Source: Hahella sp. HNIBRBA332
GTDB lineage: Bacteria; Pseudomonadota; Gammaproteobacteria; Pseudomonadales; Oleiphilaceae
Length of the DNA stretch: 64,000 nucleotides
Direction: 5' to 3'
Assembly (NCBI RefSeq): GCF_030719035.1
Contig: NZ_CP132203.1
Coordinates: 6,094,501 to 6,158,500 of the forward strand
A program made the translations under genes and the position numbers. Shown here one piece after another: positions 25,018 to 33,718 of this stretch. The first letter of the stretch is position 1, and the number at the start of each line of letters is the position of its first letter. Below the pieces are notes generated by a model. It ran no database searches. It had not been told where the DNA came from and saw only the letters and a program-made list of their open reading frames with translations.

Positions 25018-25980
25018 TTAAGCCTTACTGGGGCGCACCGCATCGTCACCGTAGATGCCAGTGAAAACCGCGCCGTCGTCTTCGCTCCAGCCCCGATACA
25101 TGCCTTCCGTATTAAAGTTCAACACTACTGCGCCGGTATGATCGATGGCGATGAGTCCGCCTTCGCCGCCTCTGGGCTGCAACTCTTCGAACAACACCTG
25201 CCGCGCGCACTGCTGCAGCGATTCGCCAAGATAGCGATAACGGGCGCAAACCTCATGGGCCACGACATGGCGAATAAAGTATTCCCCATGCCCGGTGGTG
25301 GACACGGCGCAACTGCGATTGTCGGCGTAAGCGCCGCAGCCGATCAGCGGAGAGTCGCCGACGCGGCCGTACTTTTTATTGGTCATGCCGCCGGTGGAGG
25401 TGGCGGCGGCCAGGTTGCCAGCCTGATCAAAGGCGACGGCGCCCACAGTACCGAATTTATAATCCTCTGCGCCTGGCTCCAGGCTGGGCTTCGCTTTATC
25501 CTGGGCCTGACGCCACTGGCTATGGCGCATGGGCGTGCCGAACCAGGAGTTTTCCACCTGGGGCAATCCCATCGCCTTGGCGAAACGGTCAGCGCCTTCG
25601 CCCGCCAACAGGACATGTTTGGACTTATTCATGACCGCGCGAGCGACTGACACAGGATTTGGGCTGTTGCGGATGCCCGCCACGGCGCCGGCTTTCAATG
25701 TTGCGCCATCCATGATGGAAGCGTCCAGCTCATGGTCGCCGTCGTAGTTGTAGACGGAGCCTTTACCGGCGTTGAACCACTCGCTGTTCTCCAACTCGCG
25801 CACCGCCGCTTCGACGGCGTCCAGGCTGGTTCCTCCCTGGGCTAATATCTGTTTGCCCGCTATGACCGCCTGCCGCAGGGCGGCGTGTACTTCGTTCTCC
25901 TGGTCCTCTGTGAGCATTCCTTTGGACAAGGTCCCCGCTCCTCCATGAATGGCGATCGCGTATCGATTCGGCTGCGTCAT
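25018..25980 (-). CDS. iaaA: Isoaspartyl peptidase / plant-type L-asparaginase
   Basis: Ntn-hydrolase of 320 aa that cleaves itself into α and β subunits. The β subunit starts at the Thr of KFGTVGAVAFDQ (near residue 178), the catalytic nucleophile. Other family blocks are AIHGGAGTLSKG at the N-terminus, FNAGKGSVYNYDGDHELDAS, and SPLIGCGAYADN with GHGEYFIR for substrate binding. It hydrolyses isoaspartyl dipeptides and asparagine in the cytoplasm, in protein-damage turnover and nitrogen salvage. Standard length. Divergent from a secreted protein gene; ends in a strong terminator. Confidence 0.95.
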   Translation of the reverse strand: MTQPNRYAIAIHGGAGTLSKGMLTEDQENEVHAALRQAVIAGKQILAQGGTSLDAVEAAVRELENSEWFNAGKGSVYNYDGDHELDASIMDGATLKAGAVAGIRNSPNPVSVARAVMNKSKHVLLAGEGADRFAKAMGLPQVENSWFGTPMRHSQWRQAQDKAKPSLEPGAEDYKFGTVGAVAFDQAGNLAAATSTGGMTNKKYGRVGDSPLIGCGAYADNRSCAVSTTGHGEYFIRHVVAHEVCARYRYLGESLQQCARQVLFEELQPRGGEGGLIAIDHTGAVVLNFNTEGMYRGWSEDDGAVFTGIYGDDAVRPSKA

Positions 25981-26120
25981 AAAAGTTTCCTGGTTTTCTT
26001 GATGAAATACTGCTGGCGCCTGGGGTTTTCCCCAGTTATCGCCCTGGGCAGGGCTTGTTTAACTGGAGCGTTTTAACAGCAGATCAATATTCCAATTTTC
26101 CAGTCAGGGGATCAATCATC

Positions 26121-27311
26121 ATGTTAAACGTTTGCCGGTCGACGCTATTTATCCATGTTTGGCGCAGCATGCCGACCATGGCGCTGGCTATCATCGCCGT
26201 CTCTGTGTTGACGTCGTCGCCTGCGCGCGCCGCCGACGGATTGGCGGATGTCTATCAACATATCGAGGCCATGCGGATCAGTCGTGAGCTCTGTAACGAG
26301 GCGAAGCTGTCTGTGGTGAGCGAAGCGACTTTTCAACAGTGGGCGGAACGCAATCAGGTTGCGCAAGTGGAGGCCATGGTGCGTCGTCGCGCTGAGGACA
26401 ACCCGAAAGTGGGTGATTTGCTGGAGTCCGCCAGACTCAAAATGCGCCGCTCCCTGGAAAGTAAGATGCCGCAGATATGTAAGGCGATGGCGGGCGCAAT
26501 CGACAGCGATGAGTTCAATCCGGTCCGCAGTAATCCTGAGTTTTATCGGACGCTGAAGTCTTCCCCGGAGCATGCCGACGCGTCAAAGACGGCTCCCAGT
26601 TCATCCAAGAACAAAGGGGAGAAACCTTCGGTGAAGGTGTCCCTTATTTCCGCTGATATGGATAAGTACCTAAAAAAGGGCGGCGGCCCGGATTGGGATG
26701 AGGTGGAGAAGGTGGTGCTGATCTCCTCGTCAAACGGTTTCAGCCTGATATTCAAACCTCAGCTTCTATTCAGTAACGGCGATCTGTATCGTGATTTCGA
26801 TCTGGCGTTGGAAGACCTGGATGTGGACGCTTCCCGGCGCGCCCGGCCCAAAGCCTGGGGGAGCTGGAAGGAGCAAGGCGACACTTATGTTTTCAATATT
26901 CCCGGAGACGCTCCTTGGGAGGTTCCCCAAGTTTACCCGGTATGGCCAGCGGATAAGGGCGCGAAACTGGATGGAACCTGGAAAGCCGGTTCAACCATGA
27001 TCATGCCCAGCGCCGAATTGGGTATGATGGATGTCATCGCCTCAGCGCAAACCATCACTTTCACCCGCTCTGGCCGCTTCGAGTTGAACAGATCGTCCGG
27101 CGGCTCCGTGGCGTCTGCAGGCGCGGGCGTTTCCACTTACGCCAACGCTGGGGCCGCCGGAAAATATCGCCTGAGCGAATACGCGCTCACCCTGCAGTTT
27201 GATGATGGGCGCACCGAGCGCGTCAGCTTTTACTATTTCGACAGCAAGGGACGGAAATCATCCACCGTGGTGGGCATCGCTGGCGTCACCTTTATCAAAC
27301 AGGATGATTAG
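26121..27311 (+). CDS. Secreted protein of unknown function
   Basis: A 396-aa exported protein. ATG 26121 is 9 nt after AGGGGA and gives a signal peptide ending SSPARA|ADG; ATG-like starts further upstream add a long non-hydrophobic tail. The mature chain has a helical N-terminal third (about 40-140) with two cysteines, a lysine/serine-rich linker, and a β-rich C-terminal half containing GKYRLSEYALTLQFDDGRTE and YFDSKGRKSSTVVGIAGVTF, a pattern seen in lipocalin-like stress proteins. I recognise no named family. Its stop overlaps the stop of the convergent binding-protein gene by 4 bp. Confidence 0.75.
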   Translation: MLNVCRSTLFIHVWRSMPTMALAIIAVSVLTSSPARAADGLADVYQHIEAMRISRELCNEAKLSVVSEATFQQWAERNQVAQVEAMVRRRAEDNPKVGDLLESARLKMRRSLESKMPQICKAMAGAIDSDEFNPVRSNPEFYRTLKSSPEHADASKTAPSSSKNKGEKPSVKVSLISADMDKYLKKGGGPDWDEVEKVVLISSSNGFSLIFKPQLLFSNGDLYRDFDLALEDLDVDASRRARPKAWGSWKEQGDTYVFNIPGDAPWEVPQVYPVWPADKGAKLDGTWKAGSTMIMPSAELGMMDVIASAQTITFTRSGRFELNRSSGGSVASAGAGVSTYANAGAAGKYRLSEYALTLQFDDGRTERVSFYYFDSKGRKSSTVVGIAGVTFIKQDD

Positions 27312-28420
27312 TTATTCGTCAGCGCCATTTGTTCAATGACGGATTCAAGGGAAAAGTTGTAGGCGGAAATAGCTGGGTTCAAAGCCAGGGAATAGCGTGA
27401 GAAGTCGACTTTACGCAGGGTCTGCGGATAGTCCTCCAGGCGCTTCAGCACGGCTATGATTTTGCCGGCATTGCGGTGATTGGCCAGCAGCAAAGGGGTA
27501 TGGAAGATGCTGGTGGCTACCGGGCGGGGCTTGCCCTGCAAGTGGTCGAAGGCCAGGATGACCGCCCAGGCTCCTTCGACATAGTGGCCGCCGGCGGTGA
27601 TTGTGAGTGCGCCTTCGCTTACTTGGCGCAGAGAGGTCGGGTTGATGTCATAGGAATTGACCCAGACATCACGGCCTGGCGTGCGCTGGTATTTCTCCAA
27701 CGCCGCCAGGACGCCTACCGTCGTGCGGTAGTTGGCGGACCAAATGGCGTTGGTGTCAGGAAAGCGCTCCAACAGTCCCTTCGTGCGGCTTTCCGCGTCT
27801 TCAGCGCTCCAGTCTGTATACACCACCTGGTTAAGCGTGACGTCGTCGAATAATCCCACCGCCGTGCGCAACCCTTTCTCTCGGGCGATGGCCGGGCTGT
27901 CGGCGGCGAAGCCGTTGATGGCGATCATATTGACCCTGCGTCCTGAACTGCTGGCCCGGACATCGCGAATCAATGCGACAGTGATGGCGGTGGCGGAGCC
28001 GACGTCGTCCGGTAGTAACTGGGCGATCCAATGTTCGAAGCGCTGCTTGGGACTTCCCAGCTTGTCGGCGGCTTCTCCTTCGAGTCCGCTGTTATAGAGC
28101 ACGCAAATCACCGGAGAGGTTTCGCAGAGCGGTATAAAGGTTGCCGCTGTCTGTAGAAAGTTCGGAAAAATGATGGCGTCGAACTTACGCCGCTCTTTCA
28201 GCAGGCGTTCGAACTGCCGCAGCATCAGGTGGCGGTCAGCGTCGCCGTCCAGCACATGCAGCTCCACATCCAGATCTTCCGCGGCGCTTTGCGCGAACAG
28301 CGCCACCCGGTTCCAAAACGGGGTGTCGTTGGGGATCAACAGGGCGAAGCGATATTGCGCAGCATTTACTGCGCCGCAATAAAACAGCATAGCCACCAAT
28401 AACGACGCGCCTCTGATCAC
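27308..28420 (-). CDS. Periplasmic sugar-type substrate-binding protein (Peripla_BP_4)
   Basis: A 370-aa periplasmic protein of the LacI/RbsB binding fold. GTG 28420 follows AGAGAGG and gives the signal peptide MIRGASLLVAMLFYCGAVNA; a TTG at 28465 would place fifteen cysteine-rich residues before it. Blocks include FALLIPNDTPFWNRVALFAQ at the N-terminal strand and DTNAIWSANYRTTVGVLAAL in the second lobe. No permease or ATPase gene accompanies it, so it may feed a distant sensor or transporter. It diverges from the nitrate transporter operon. Confidence 0.85.
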   Translation of the reverse strand: MIRGASLLVAMLFYCGAVNAAQYRFALLIPNDTPFWNRVALFAQSAAEDLDVELHVLDGDADRHLMLRQFERLLKERRKFDAIIFPNFLQTAATFIPLCETSPVICVLYNSGLEGEAADKLGSPKQRFEHWIAQLLPDDVGSATAITVALIRDVRASSSGRRVNMIAINGFAADSPAIAREKGLRTAVGLFDDVTLNQVVYTDWSAEDAESRTKGLLERFPDTNAIWSANYRTTVGVLAALEKYQRTPGRDVWVNSYDINPTSLRQVSEGALTITAGGHYVEGAWAVILAFDHLQGKPRPVATSIFHTPLLLANHRNAGKIIAVLKRLEDYPQTLRKVDFSRYSLALNPAISAYNFSLESVIEQMALTNN

Positions 28421-28593
28421 AGATGCCTCTCTATTTACACAGTTCTTGCAGTTCAAGCAGTTCAAGACAGGAATATGACAAAGTATCGTCTACCTCTGAA
28501 GAAAAGCCAAAGCGGTGGGGGGAGCTGGACGATCATGGCTCACTCAAATGGTGCGAGAAGCGCCGGGCGTAGTGCATGGCGCCGGTATAACTT

Positions 28594-28646
28594 GGTGCGT
28601 TAGGTGATTTTTGCTGGCGCCAAAAAGGTGCGTCGTTAAGGTGATT
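28594..28646 (+). promoter_or_regulatory. Direct repeats flanking a hairpin upstream of nrtA-like gene
   Basis: GGTGCGTTAGGTGATT (28594-28609) recurs as GGTGCG..GTTAAGGTGATT (28627-28646), and between them TTTTTG/CAAAAA form a stem with a 7-nt loop (28608-28626). They lie about 90 bp before the nitrate transporter operon in the 316-bp divergent region, which has no gene. They could be a regulator site or an antitermination leader; no consensus I know matches exactly. Confidence 0.4.
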
Positions 28647-28736
28647 GAATATCAACTAAATGATTTAAATGATAAAAATCCGCCAATGGTATGAATGTTG
28701 GATTGATATGGTCAGTTCTTAACCTCGGAGCGGACC

Positions 28737-30098
28737 ATGAAAGTCACGATAACGCTAAAGAATCTGGTGAAGGGTATTGTCCTGTCCTGTTGCGTAAGCG
28801 GCGCTTTTGCAGCGGAACTGGAGAAGGAAGATCTGAAGTTCGGTTTCATCAAGTTGACCGATATGGCGCCATTGGCGATTGCGCGGGAAAAAGGATTTTT
28901 TGAAGACGAAGGTTTGTTTGTCGAGCTGGAGGCTCAGGCTAACTGGAAAGTGCTGCTGGACCGGGTGATCACCGGTGAGTTGGACGGCGCGCATATGCTG
29001 GCGGGGCAACCGCTGGGCGCCACCATCGGCTTCGGTACACAAGCGCATATTATCACCGCCTTCAGCATGGACTTGAACGGCAACGGCATTACCGTATCCA
29101 ACGACGTCTGGCGGGAAATGAAAAAGCATATCCCGATGGAGAACGGCAAACCCGTGCATCCTATCAAGGCGGATTATCTCAAGCCGGTTCTGGAGAAGTA
29201 TCGGAACGAAGGCAAACCCTTCAAGATGGGCATGGTGTTTCCCGTTTCCACGCATAATTATGAACTGCGCTACTGGCTGGCGGCGGGCGGAATTCACCCG
29301 GGCTTTTACGCGCCTCACAGAGGAGATATCACCGGGCAGATCAAAGCCGACGCGCTGTTGTCGGTGACGCCGCCGCCGCAGATGCCGTCAACGTTGGAGG
29401 CGGGTACGATCTTCGGCTACTGCGTGGGCGAACCCTGGAACCAGCAGGCGGTCTTCAAAGGCATCGGCGTGCCCGTCATCACTGATTACGAGCTGTGGAA
29501 AAATAATCCCGAGAAAGTGTTCGGCGTTTCCAAAGAATGGGCGGATAAATATCCCAATACCCATATCGCCATCGTGAAAGCGATGATCCGTGCGGCCAAA
29601 TGGCTGGATGAAAACAACAACGCCAATCGTCCGGAAGCGGTGAAAATCCTGTCTCAGTCGAATTACGTCGGCGCGGATTACGAGGTGATCGCCAACTCCA
29701 TGACCGGTGCGTTTGAGTACGAGAAGGGCGATAAGCGCGCTCTGCCGGACTTCAATGTCTTCTTCCGCTATCACGCCACCTATCCCTATTACTCCGACGC
29801 CATCTGGTATCTCACCCAGATGCGTCGTTGGGGGCAGATTCCAGAAGCCAAACCTGACAGCTGGTATATGGAAACCGCCAAAAAGGTCTATCGCCCGGAT
29901 ATCTATCGCAAAGCGGCGGAAGCATTAATCGCGGAAGGCAGGATGGCGAAATCCGACTTTCCCGATTTCGCCAGCGAGGACGGCTTCCGGCCGCCTCAAG
30001 ATGAATTCATTGACGGCGTCGCCTATGACGGACGCAAGCCCAACGCTTATCTAGCCAGCTTCAGCATTGGCTTGAAAGGCGACGAGACAGTGGAATAA
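28737..30098 (+). CDS. NrtA-type nitrate/anion ABC transporter binding protein
   Basis: A 453-aa substrate-binding protein of the NrtA/CmpA family. A Sec signal (KGIVLSCCVSGAFA) leads into LKFGFIKLTDMAPLAIAREK, the conserved first strand, and the family blocks NELDGAHMLAG-like GELDGAHMLAGQPLG, FPVSTHNYELRYWLAAGG and GTIFGYCVGEPWNQQAVF follow. NrtA binds nitrate or nitrite in the periplasm and delivers it to NrtB/NrtC. It heads a three-gene operon with permease and ATPase. No nitrate or nitrite reductase genes are in the window, so the substrate could also be another oxyanion such as cyanate or bicarbonate. Confidence 0.93.
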   Translation: MKVTITLKNLVKGIVLSCCVSGAFAAELEKEDLKFGFIKLTDMAPLAIAREKGFFEDEGLFVELEAQANWKVLLDRVITGELDGAHMLAGQPLGATIGFGTQAHIITAFSMDLNGNGITVSNDVWREMKKHIPMENGKPVHPIKADYLKPVLEKYRNEGKPFKMGMVFPVSTHNYELRYWLAAGGIHPGFYAPHRGDITGQIKADALLSVTPPPQMPSTLEAGTIFGYCVGEPWNQQAVFKGIGVPVITDYELWKNNPEKVFGVSKEWADKYPNTHIAIVKAMIRAAKWLDENNNANRPEAVKILSQSNYVGADYEVIANSMTGAFEYEKGDKRALPDFNVFFRYHATYPYYSDAIWYLTQMRRWGQIPEAKPDSWYMETAKKVYRPDIYRKAAEALIAEGRMAKSDFPDFASEDGFRPPQDEFIDGVAYDGRKPNAYLASFSIGLKGDETVE

Positions 30099-30146
30099 CG
30101 GCCTGCGTCGGGCAAGCCCGACGCCTCTTGGCGTGAGGACGGACAA

Positions 30147-31163
30147 ATGATGGCTCAAATCTCTCAACGACTGGAAAGCGCCGCCTGGCTGGCGCCTTGG
30201 GTGCGTCTGCTGAAAGGGGAAAACCCCCGGGAGCAGGTTGCTGCAATTGTGCGGGGCGTCGGCGTACCGTTACTGGCTTTTCTGCTGTTTTTGGGTGTCT
30301 GGGACGCGGCGGCGTCGCGCATTCAGACCTCTCTGGGCGCGGTGCCGGGACCGGCGCAAGTCTGGCTGCAGGCGCAGGGGCTCTGGTTGGAACACCGACA
30401 AGAGCGGGAAAAGGCGGAGGCGTTCTATCAACGACAGGAAGAGCGCAACGCGAAGAAGCTGGCGCAGGACCCAGCGGCGGAAGTGAAGTGGCGTTCCTAC
30501 AACGGACGTCCGACCTACTTGGACCAGATCATCACCAGCCTCTATACCGTGTTCGTCGGCTTCAGTCTGGCGGTGCTGATCGCCGTGCCAGTGGGCGTCG
30601 TATGCGGGCTTAGCAAGACCATGTACGCGGCGGCCAACCCGCTGATTCAGATTTTCAAACCGGTGTCGCCACTGGCCTGGCTGCCGTTGGTGACCATGGT
30701 GGTGAGCGCAGTGTATGTCACTGACGATCCACTGCTGGAGAAGTCATTCGTCAACTCGGCCATTACCGTCACCCTGTGCTGCATGTGGCCGACGCTGGTC
30801 AACACTATCGTCGGCGTGTCCGGATTGGATAAGGACCTGAACAACGTCAGTCTGGTGCTGCGCCTGTCCTGGATGACCAAGGTGCGCAAAGTGGTGCTGC
30901 CGTTCGCCGTGCCGATGATCTTCACCGGCATGCGATTGTCACTGGGTGTGGGGTGGATGGTGCTGATCGCCGCGGAAATGCTGGCGCAGAACCCTGGGCT
31001 GGGTAAATTCGTGTGGGACGAATTCCAGAACGGCAGCTCCAACTCCCTGGGGCGCATCATGGTGGCGGTATTCACCATAGGGATCATCGGCTTTGCGCTG
31101 GATCGCGGCATGCTGGCCATTCAACGGCGCATCGCCTGGGATAAAACAGCGGACATACGCTGA
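30147..31163 (+). CDS. NrtB-type ABC transporter permease
   Basis: Inner-membrane permease of 338 aa, 48 bp after the binding protein. It shows the binding-protein-dependent transport domain with about six membrane segments. The signature loop appears in WMTKVRKVVLPFAVPMIFTG (EAA-like region contacting the ATPase), and MRLSLGVGWMVLIAAEMLAQ is typical of the NrtB/SsuC/TauC group. A charged insertion near residues 70-115 (EHRQEREKAEAFYQRQEERN) between the first two segments is found in NrtB proteins. Two adjacent ATGs are possible starts. Confidence 0.93.
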   Translation: MMAQISQRLESAAWLAPWVRLLKGENPREQVAAIVRGVGVPLLAFLLFLGVWDAAASRIQTSLGAVPGPAQVWLQAQGLWLEHRQEREKAEAFYQRQEERNAKKLAQDPAAEVKWRSYNGRPTYLDQIITSLYTVFVGFSLAVLIAVPVGVVCGLSKTMYAAANPLIQIFKPVSPLAWLPLVTMVVSAVYVTDDPLLEKSFVNSAITVTLCCMWPTLVNTIVGVSGLDKDLNNVSLVLRLSWMTKVRKVVLPFAVPMIFTGMRLSLGVGWMVLIAAEMLAQNPGLGKFVWDEFQNGSSNSLGRIMVAVFTIGIIGFALDRGMLAIQRRIAWDKTADIR

Positions 31164-31203
31164 ACAAACCGAACTTACGAGCTTTAACCAAGAGGAGTCG
31201 CCT

Positions 31204-32085
31204 ATGTCCGCTGAACATTTGTTGATCGACCATGTCAGCATAGAATTCGATACGCCAAAAGGGAAATTTAAAGCCCTGGATCGGGTCAATCTGCGTATTG
31301 CGAAAGGGGAGTTCGTATCCCTGATCGGGCATTCGGGGTGCGGTAAGTCCACGGTGCTTAATATTATCGCGGGTCTGTTGCAGGCCACGGAAGGCGGCAT
31401 CGTGCTGGACGGCAAGGAAGTGAACGAGCCGGGGCCGGAGCGGGCGGTGGTGTTTCAGAATCACTCCCTGTTGCCCTGGCTGACCGCTTATGAAAACGTG
31501 GAGCTGGCGGTGCGTCAGGTGTTCCGCGGCAAAAAGAACAAGCGGGAAATGAAAGAGTGGATCGAGCACAATCTGCGTCTGGCGCATATGGATCACGCCA
31601 TGCACAAGAAGCCATCGGAAATATCCGGCGGCATGAAGCAGCGGGTCGGCATCGCCCGCGCGCTGGCCATGGAGCCTTCGGTATTGCTGATGGATGAGCC
31701 CTTCGGCGCGCTGGATGCTTTGACCCGGGCCCATTTGCAGGACTCTTTGATGGAAATCCAGAATGAGCTTAACAACACAGTCGTCATGATTACTCACGAT
31801 GTCGATGAAGCGGTGCTGCTGTCTGATCGTATCGTCATGATGACCAACGGGCCGGCGGCGACCATCGGCGAAGTGCTGTCTGTGGATCTGCCGCGACCGC
31901 GCGACCGTCTGGCGCTGGCGGATGACAGTCGCTACAACCATTTGCGGGCGGAAGTGCTGCGTTTCCTGCATGAGCGGCGCGGGGATAAAACAGCGCCCGC
32001 TGTGGAAGAGGACTCCAGTACAGTGATTGAAAACGGCGTAAAAATGCCCTCTAAGTCGCCGCGAAAGGCGCAAGAAGCGGCCTGA
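31204..32085 (+). CDS. NrtC/NrtD-type ABC transporter ATPase
   Basis: A 293-aa ATPase that powers the nitrate-type transporter. Walker A is GHSGCGKST, the signature is SGGMKQRVGIARAL, and Walker B is VLLMDEPFGALDALTRAH. No regulatory binding-protein domain is fused, so it resembles NrtD or the single-ATPase systems of proteobacteria. ATG 31204 lies after AAGAGGAG; the frame stays open upstream into the permease gene but has no start signal. An 18-bp palindrome GCGGCCTG/CAGGCCGC spans its stop codon (32077-32094). Confidence 0.95.
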   Translation: MSAEHLLIDHVSIEFDTPKGKFKALDRVNLRIAKGEFVSLIGHSGCGKSTVLNIIAGLLQATEGGIVLDGKEVNEPGPERAVVFQNHSLLPWLTAYENVELAVRQVFRGKKNKREMKEWIEHNLRLAHMDHAMHKKPSEISGGMKQRVGIARALAMEPSVLLMDEPFGALDALTRAHLQDSLMEIQNELNNTVVMITHDVDEAVLLSDRIVMMTNGPAATIGEVLSVDLPRPRDRLALADDSRYNHLRAEVLRFLHERRGDKTAPAVEEDSSTVIENGVKMPSKSPRKAQEAA

Positions 32086-32177
32086 TCAGGCCGCTCAGAT
32101 GAGCGATTAATAAACTTTATCGCTACGATGACGTTACTTTTCTTCACAGACATACGTATTTCCCGCTAGACTTATCG

Positions 32178-32204
32178 GCGGCTAAATGACTCTCATTTAG
32201 CCGC
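32178..32204 (+). promoter_or_regulatory. Perfect 12-bp hairpin in the pyruvate carboxylase leader
   Basis: GCGGCTAAATGA and TCATTTAGCCGC pair perfectly around a 3-nt loop, 26 nt upstream of the GTG start of the carboxylase gene and next to its AAGAGGG ribosome site. There is no T-run, so it looks more like a control or stability element than a terminator, though it might also end readthrough from the transporter operon. Confidence 0.5.
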
Positions 32205-32230
32205 TAAAGAAAAGAAGAGGGATAATTCCA

Positions 32231-33703
32231 GTGCCTGTAACTTCTACATCATCACAACCACAATCATCATCAAAACCCAAGCTGTCCATCAAAAAAGTAT
32301 TGATAGCCAACCGCGGCGAAATCGCGGTGCGGGTCGCCCGCGCTTGTCGCGAGCTGGGCATTCGGTCTGTTGCGATTTATTCGGAAGCCGACCGTTACGC
32401 CCTGCACGTGAAGAAAGCGGACGAGTCCCACTGCCTGGGGTCCGATCCGTTGCAGGGCTATCTCAGCCCGCACCAGATCGTGAATCTGGCAGTGGAGACA
32501 GGCTGTGACGCGCTGCATCCGGGCTATGGATTTCTCTCCGAAAACGCTGAGTTGGCGGAAATCTGCGCCCAGCGGGGTGTGAAATTTATCGGACCCAGCG
32601 CTGACGTCATTCGACAAATGGGCGATAAAACCGAGGCTCGCAGCAGCGCCAAACGCGCCAGCGTGCCCGTGACTCCTGGCAGCGAAGGCAACCTGAGGGA
32701 CTTGGAGCACGCAGTGGAAGTCGCCGCCGGCATCGGCTATCCGGTTATGCTGAAAGCCACTTCAGGCGGCGGCGGACGCGGTATTCGCCGCTGCAACGAC
32801 GAGAAAGACCTGCGCAGCAACTACCAGCGGGTTATTTCAGAAGCCACCAAGGCCTTTGGTCGTGCGGAAGTGTTCCTGGAGAAGTGCATCGTGGACCCGC
32901 GCCATATCGAGGTGCAGGTGTTGGCGGACGCCCATGGCGGCGTCGTGCACCTGTACGAGCGGGATTGTTCCATTCAGCGCCGTAATCAGAAACTGATCGA
33001 ATTGGCGCCCTCGCCGCAGCTCACCAACGAACAGCGCCACTATGTGGGTGAACTGGCGGTGAAAGTCGCCAGGGAAGTGGGTTATGAAAATGCGGGGACG
33101 GTGGAATTTCTGCTTGATCATGACGGCAGCTTCTATTTCATGGAAATGAATACACGGGTGCAGGTGGAACACACCATCACCGAGCAAATCACCGGCATCG
33201 ACATCGTCAAAACCCAGATCCGCATCGCCGCTGGCGAACCCCTGCCGTTTCTGCAGGCGGACATCAGCTATCGCGGTTTCGCCGCCCAGTTCCGCATCAA
33301 CGCGGAAGACCCGAAAAACGGCTTTCTGCCCAGTTTCGGGCGCATCAGCCGCTACTACTCTCCCGGCGGCCCTGGCGTACGGACCGATGCGGCGATTTAT
33401 ACCGGTTACACCATTCCTCCCTATTACGATTCCATGTGCGCCAAGCTCATTGTCTGGAATCTGACCTGGGAGGATATGCTGGAGCGCGCCGAGCGGGCCC
33501 TGGAGGACATGCAGATATACGGGATTCGTACGACGATCCCCTACTATCGCGAGATTCTCCGACATCCCGAGTTCCGCGCGGGAGACTTCAATACCGGTTT
33601 CGTCGAAGCCCATCCTGAACTGATCAACTATTCCATCAAACGTCGGCCGGAATCGCTGGCCGCCGCGCTCGCAGCGGCGGTCGCCGCGCAGGCGGGCATG
33701 TAA
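32231..33703 (+). CDS. pycA: Pyruvate carboxylase subunit A (biotin carboxylase)
   Basis: Biotin carboxylase subunit of 490 aa, which carboxylates the biotin of its partner using ATP and bicarbonate. After a Ser/Gln/Pro-rich leader of about 20 residues comes IKKVLIANRGEIAVRVARAC. Further blocks are KATSGGGGRGIRRC (ATP-grasp glycine loop), ERDCSIQRRNQKLIE and FYFMEMNTRVQVEHTITEQI with catalytic Glu/Arg/Lys-type residues. The GTG start lacks an alternative ATG. The next gene encodes a carboxyltransferase with a biotin domain, so this is the two-subunit PycA/PycB form known from Pseudomonas, which makes oxaloacetate from pyruvate. AccC is less likely in this context. Confidence 0.95.
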   Translation: MPVTSTSSQPQSSSKPKLSIKKVLIANRGEIAVRVARACRELGIRSVAIYSEADRYALHVKKADESHCLGSDPLQGYLSPHQIVNLAVETGCDALHPGYGFLSENAELAEICAQRGVKFIGPSADVIRQMGDKTEARSSAKRASVPVTPGSEGNLRDLEHAVEVAAGIGYPVMLKATSGGGGRGIRRCNDEKDLRSNYQRVISEATKAFGRAEVFLEKCIVDPRHIEVQVLADAHGGVVHLYERDCSIQRRNQKLIELAPSPQLTNEQRHYVGELAVKVAREVGYENAGTVEFLLDHDGSFYFMEMNTRVQVEHTITEQITGIDIVKTQIRIAAGEPLPFLQADISYRGFAAQFRINAEDPKNGFLPSFGRISRYYSPGGPGVRTDAAIYTGYTIPPYYDSMCAKLIVWNLTWEDMLERAERALEDMQIYGIRTTIPYYREILRHPEFRAGDFNTGFVEAHPELINYSIKRRPESLAAALAAAVAAQAGM

Positions 33704-33718
33704 GGGAGCGAATTAAGC

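Noticed and set aside
28541..28640. Sigma-54 promoter before the nitrate-type operon
   Set aside because: TGGCGC-like and TTG elements are present but not with correct spacing to GC/TTGC.
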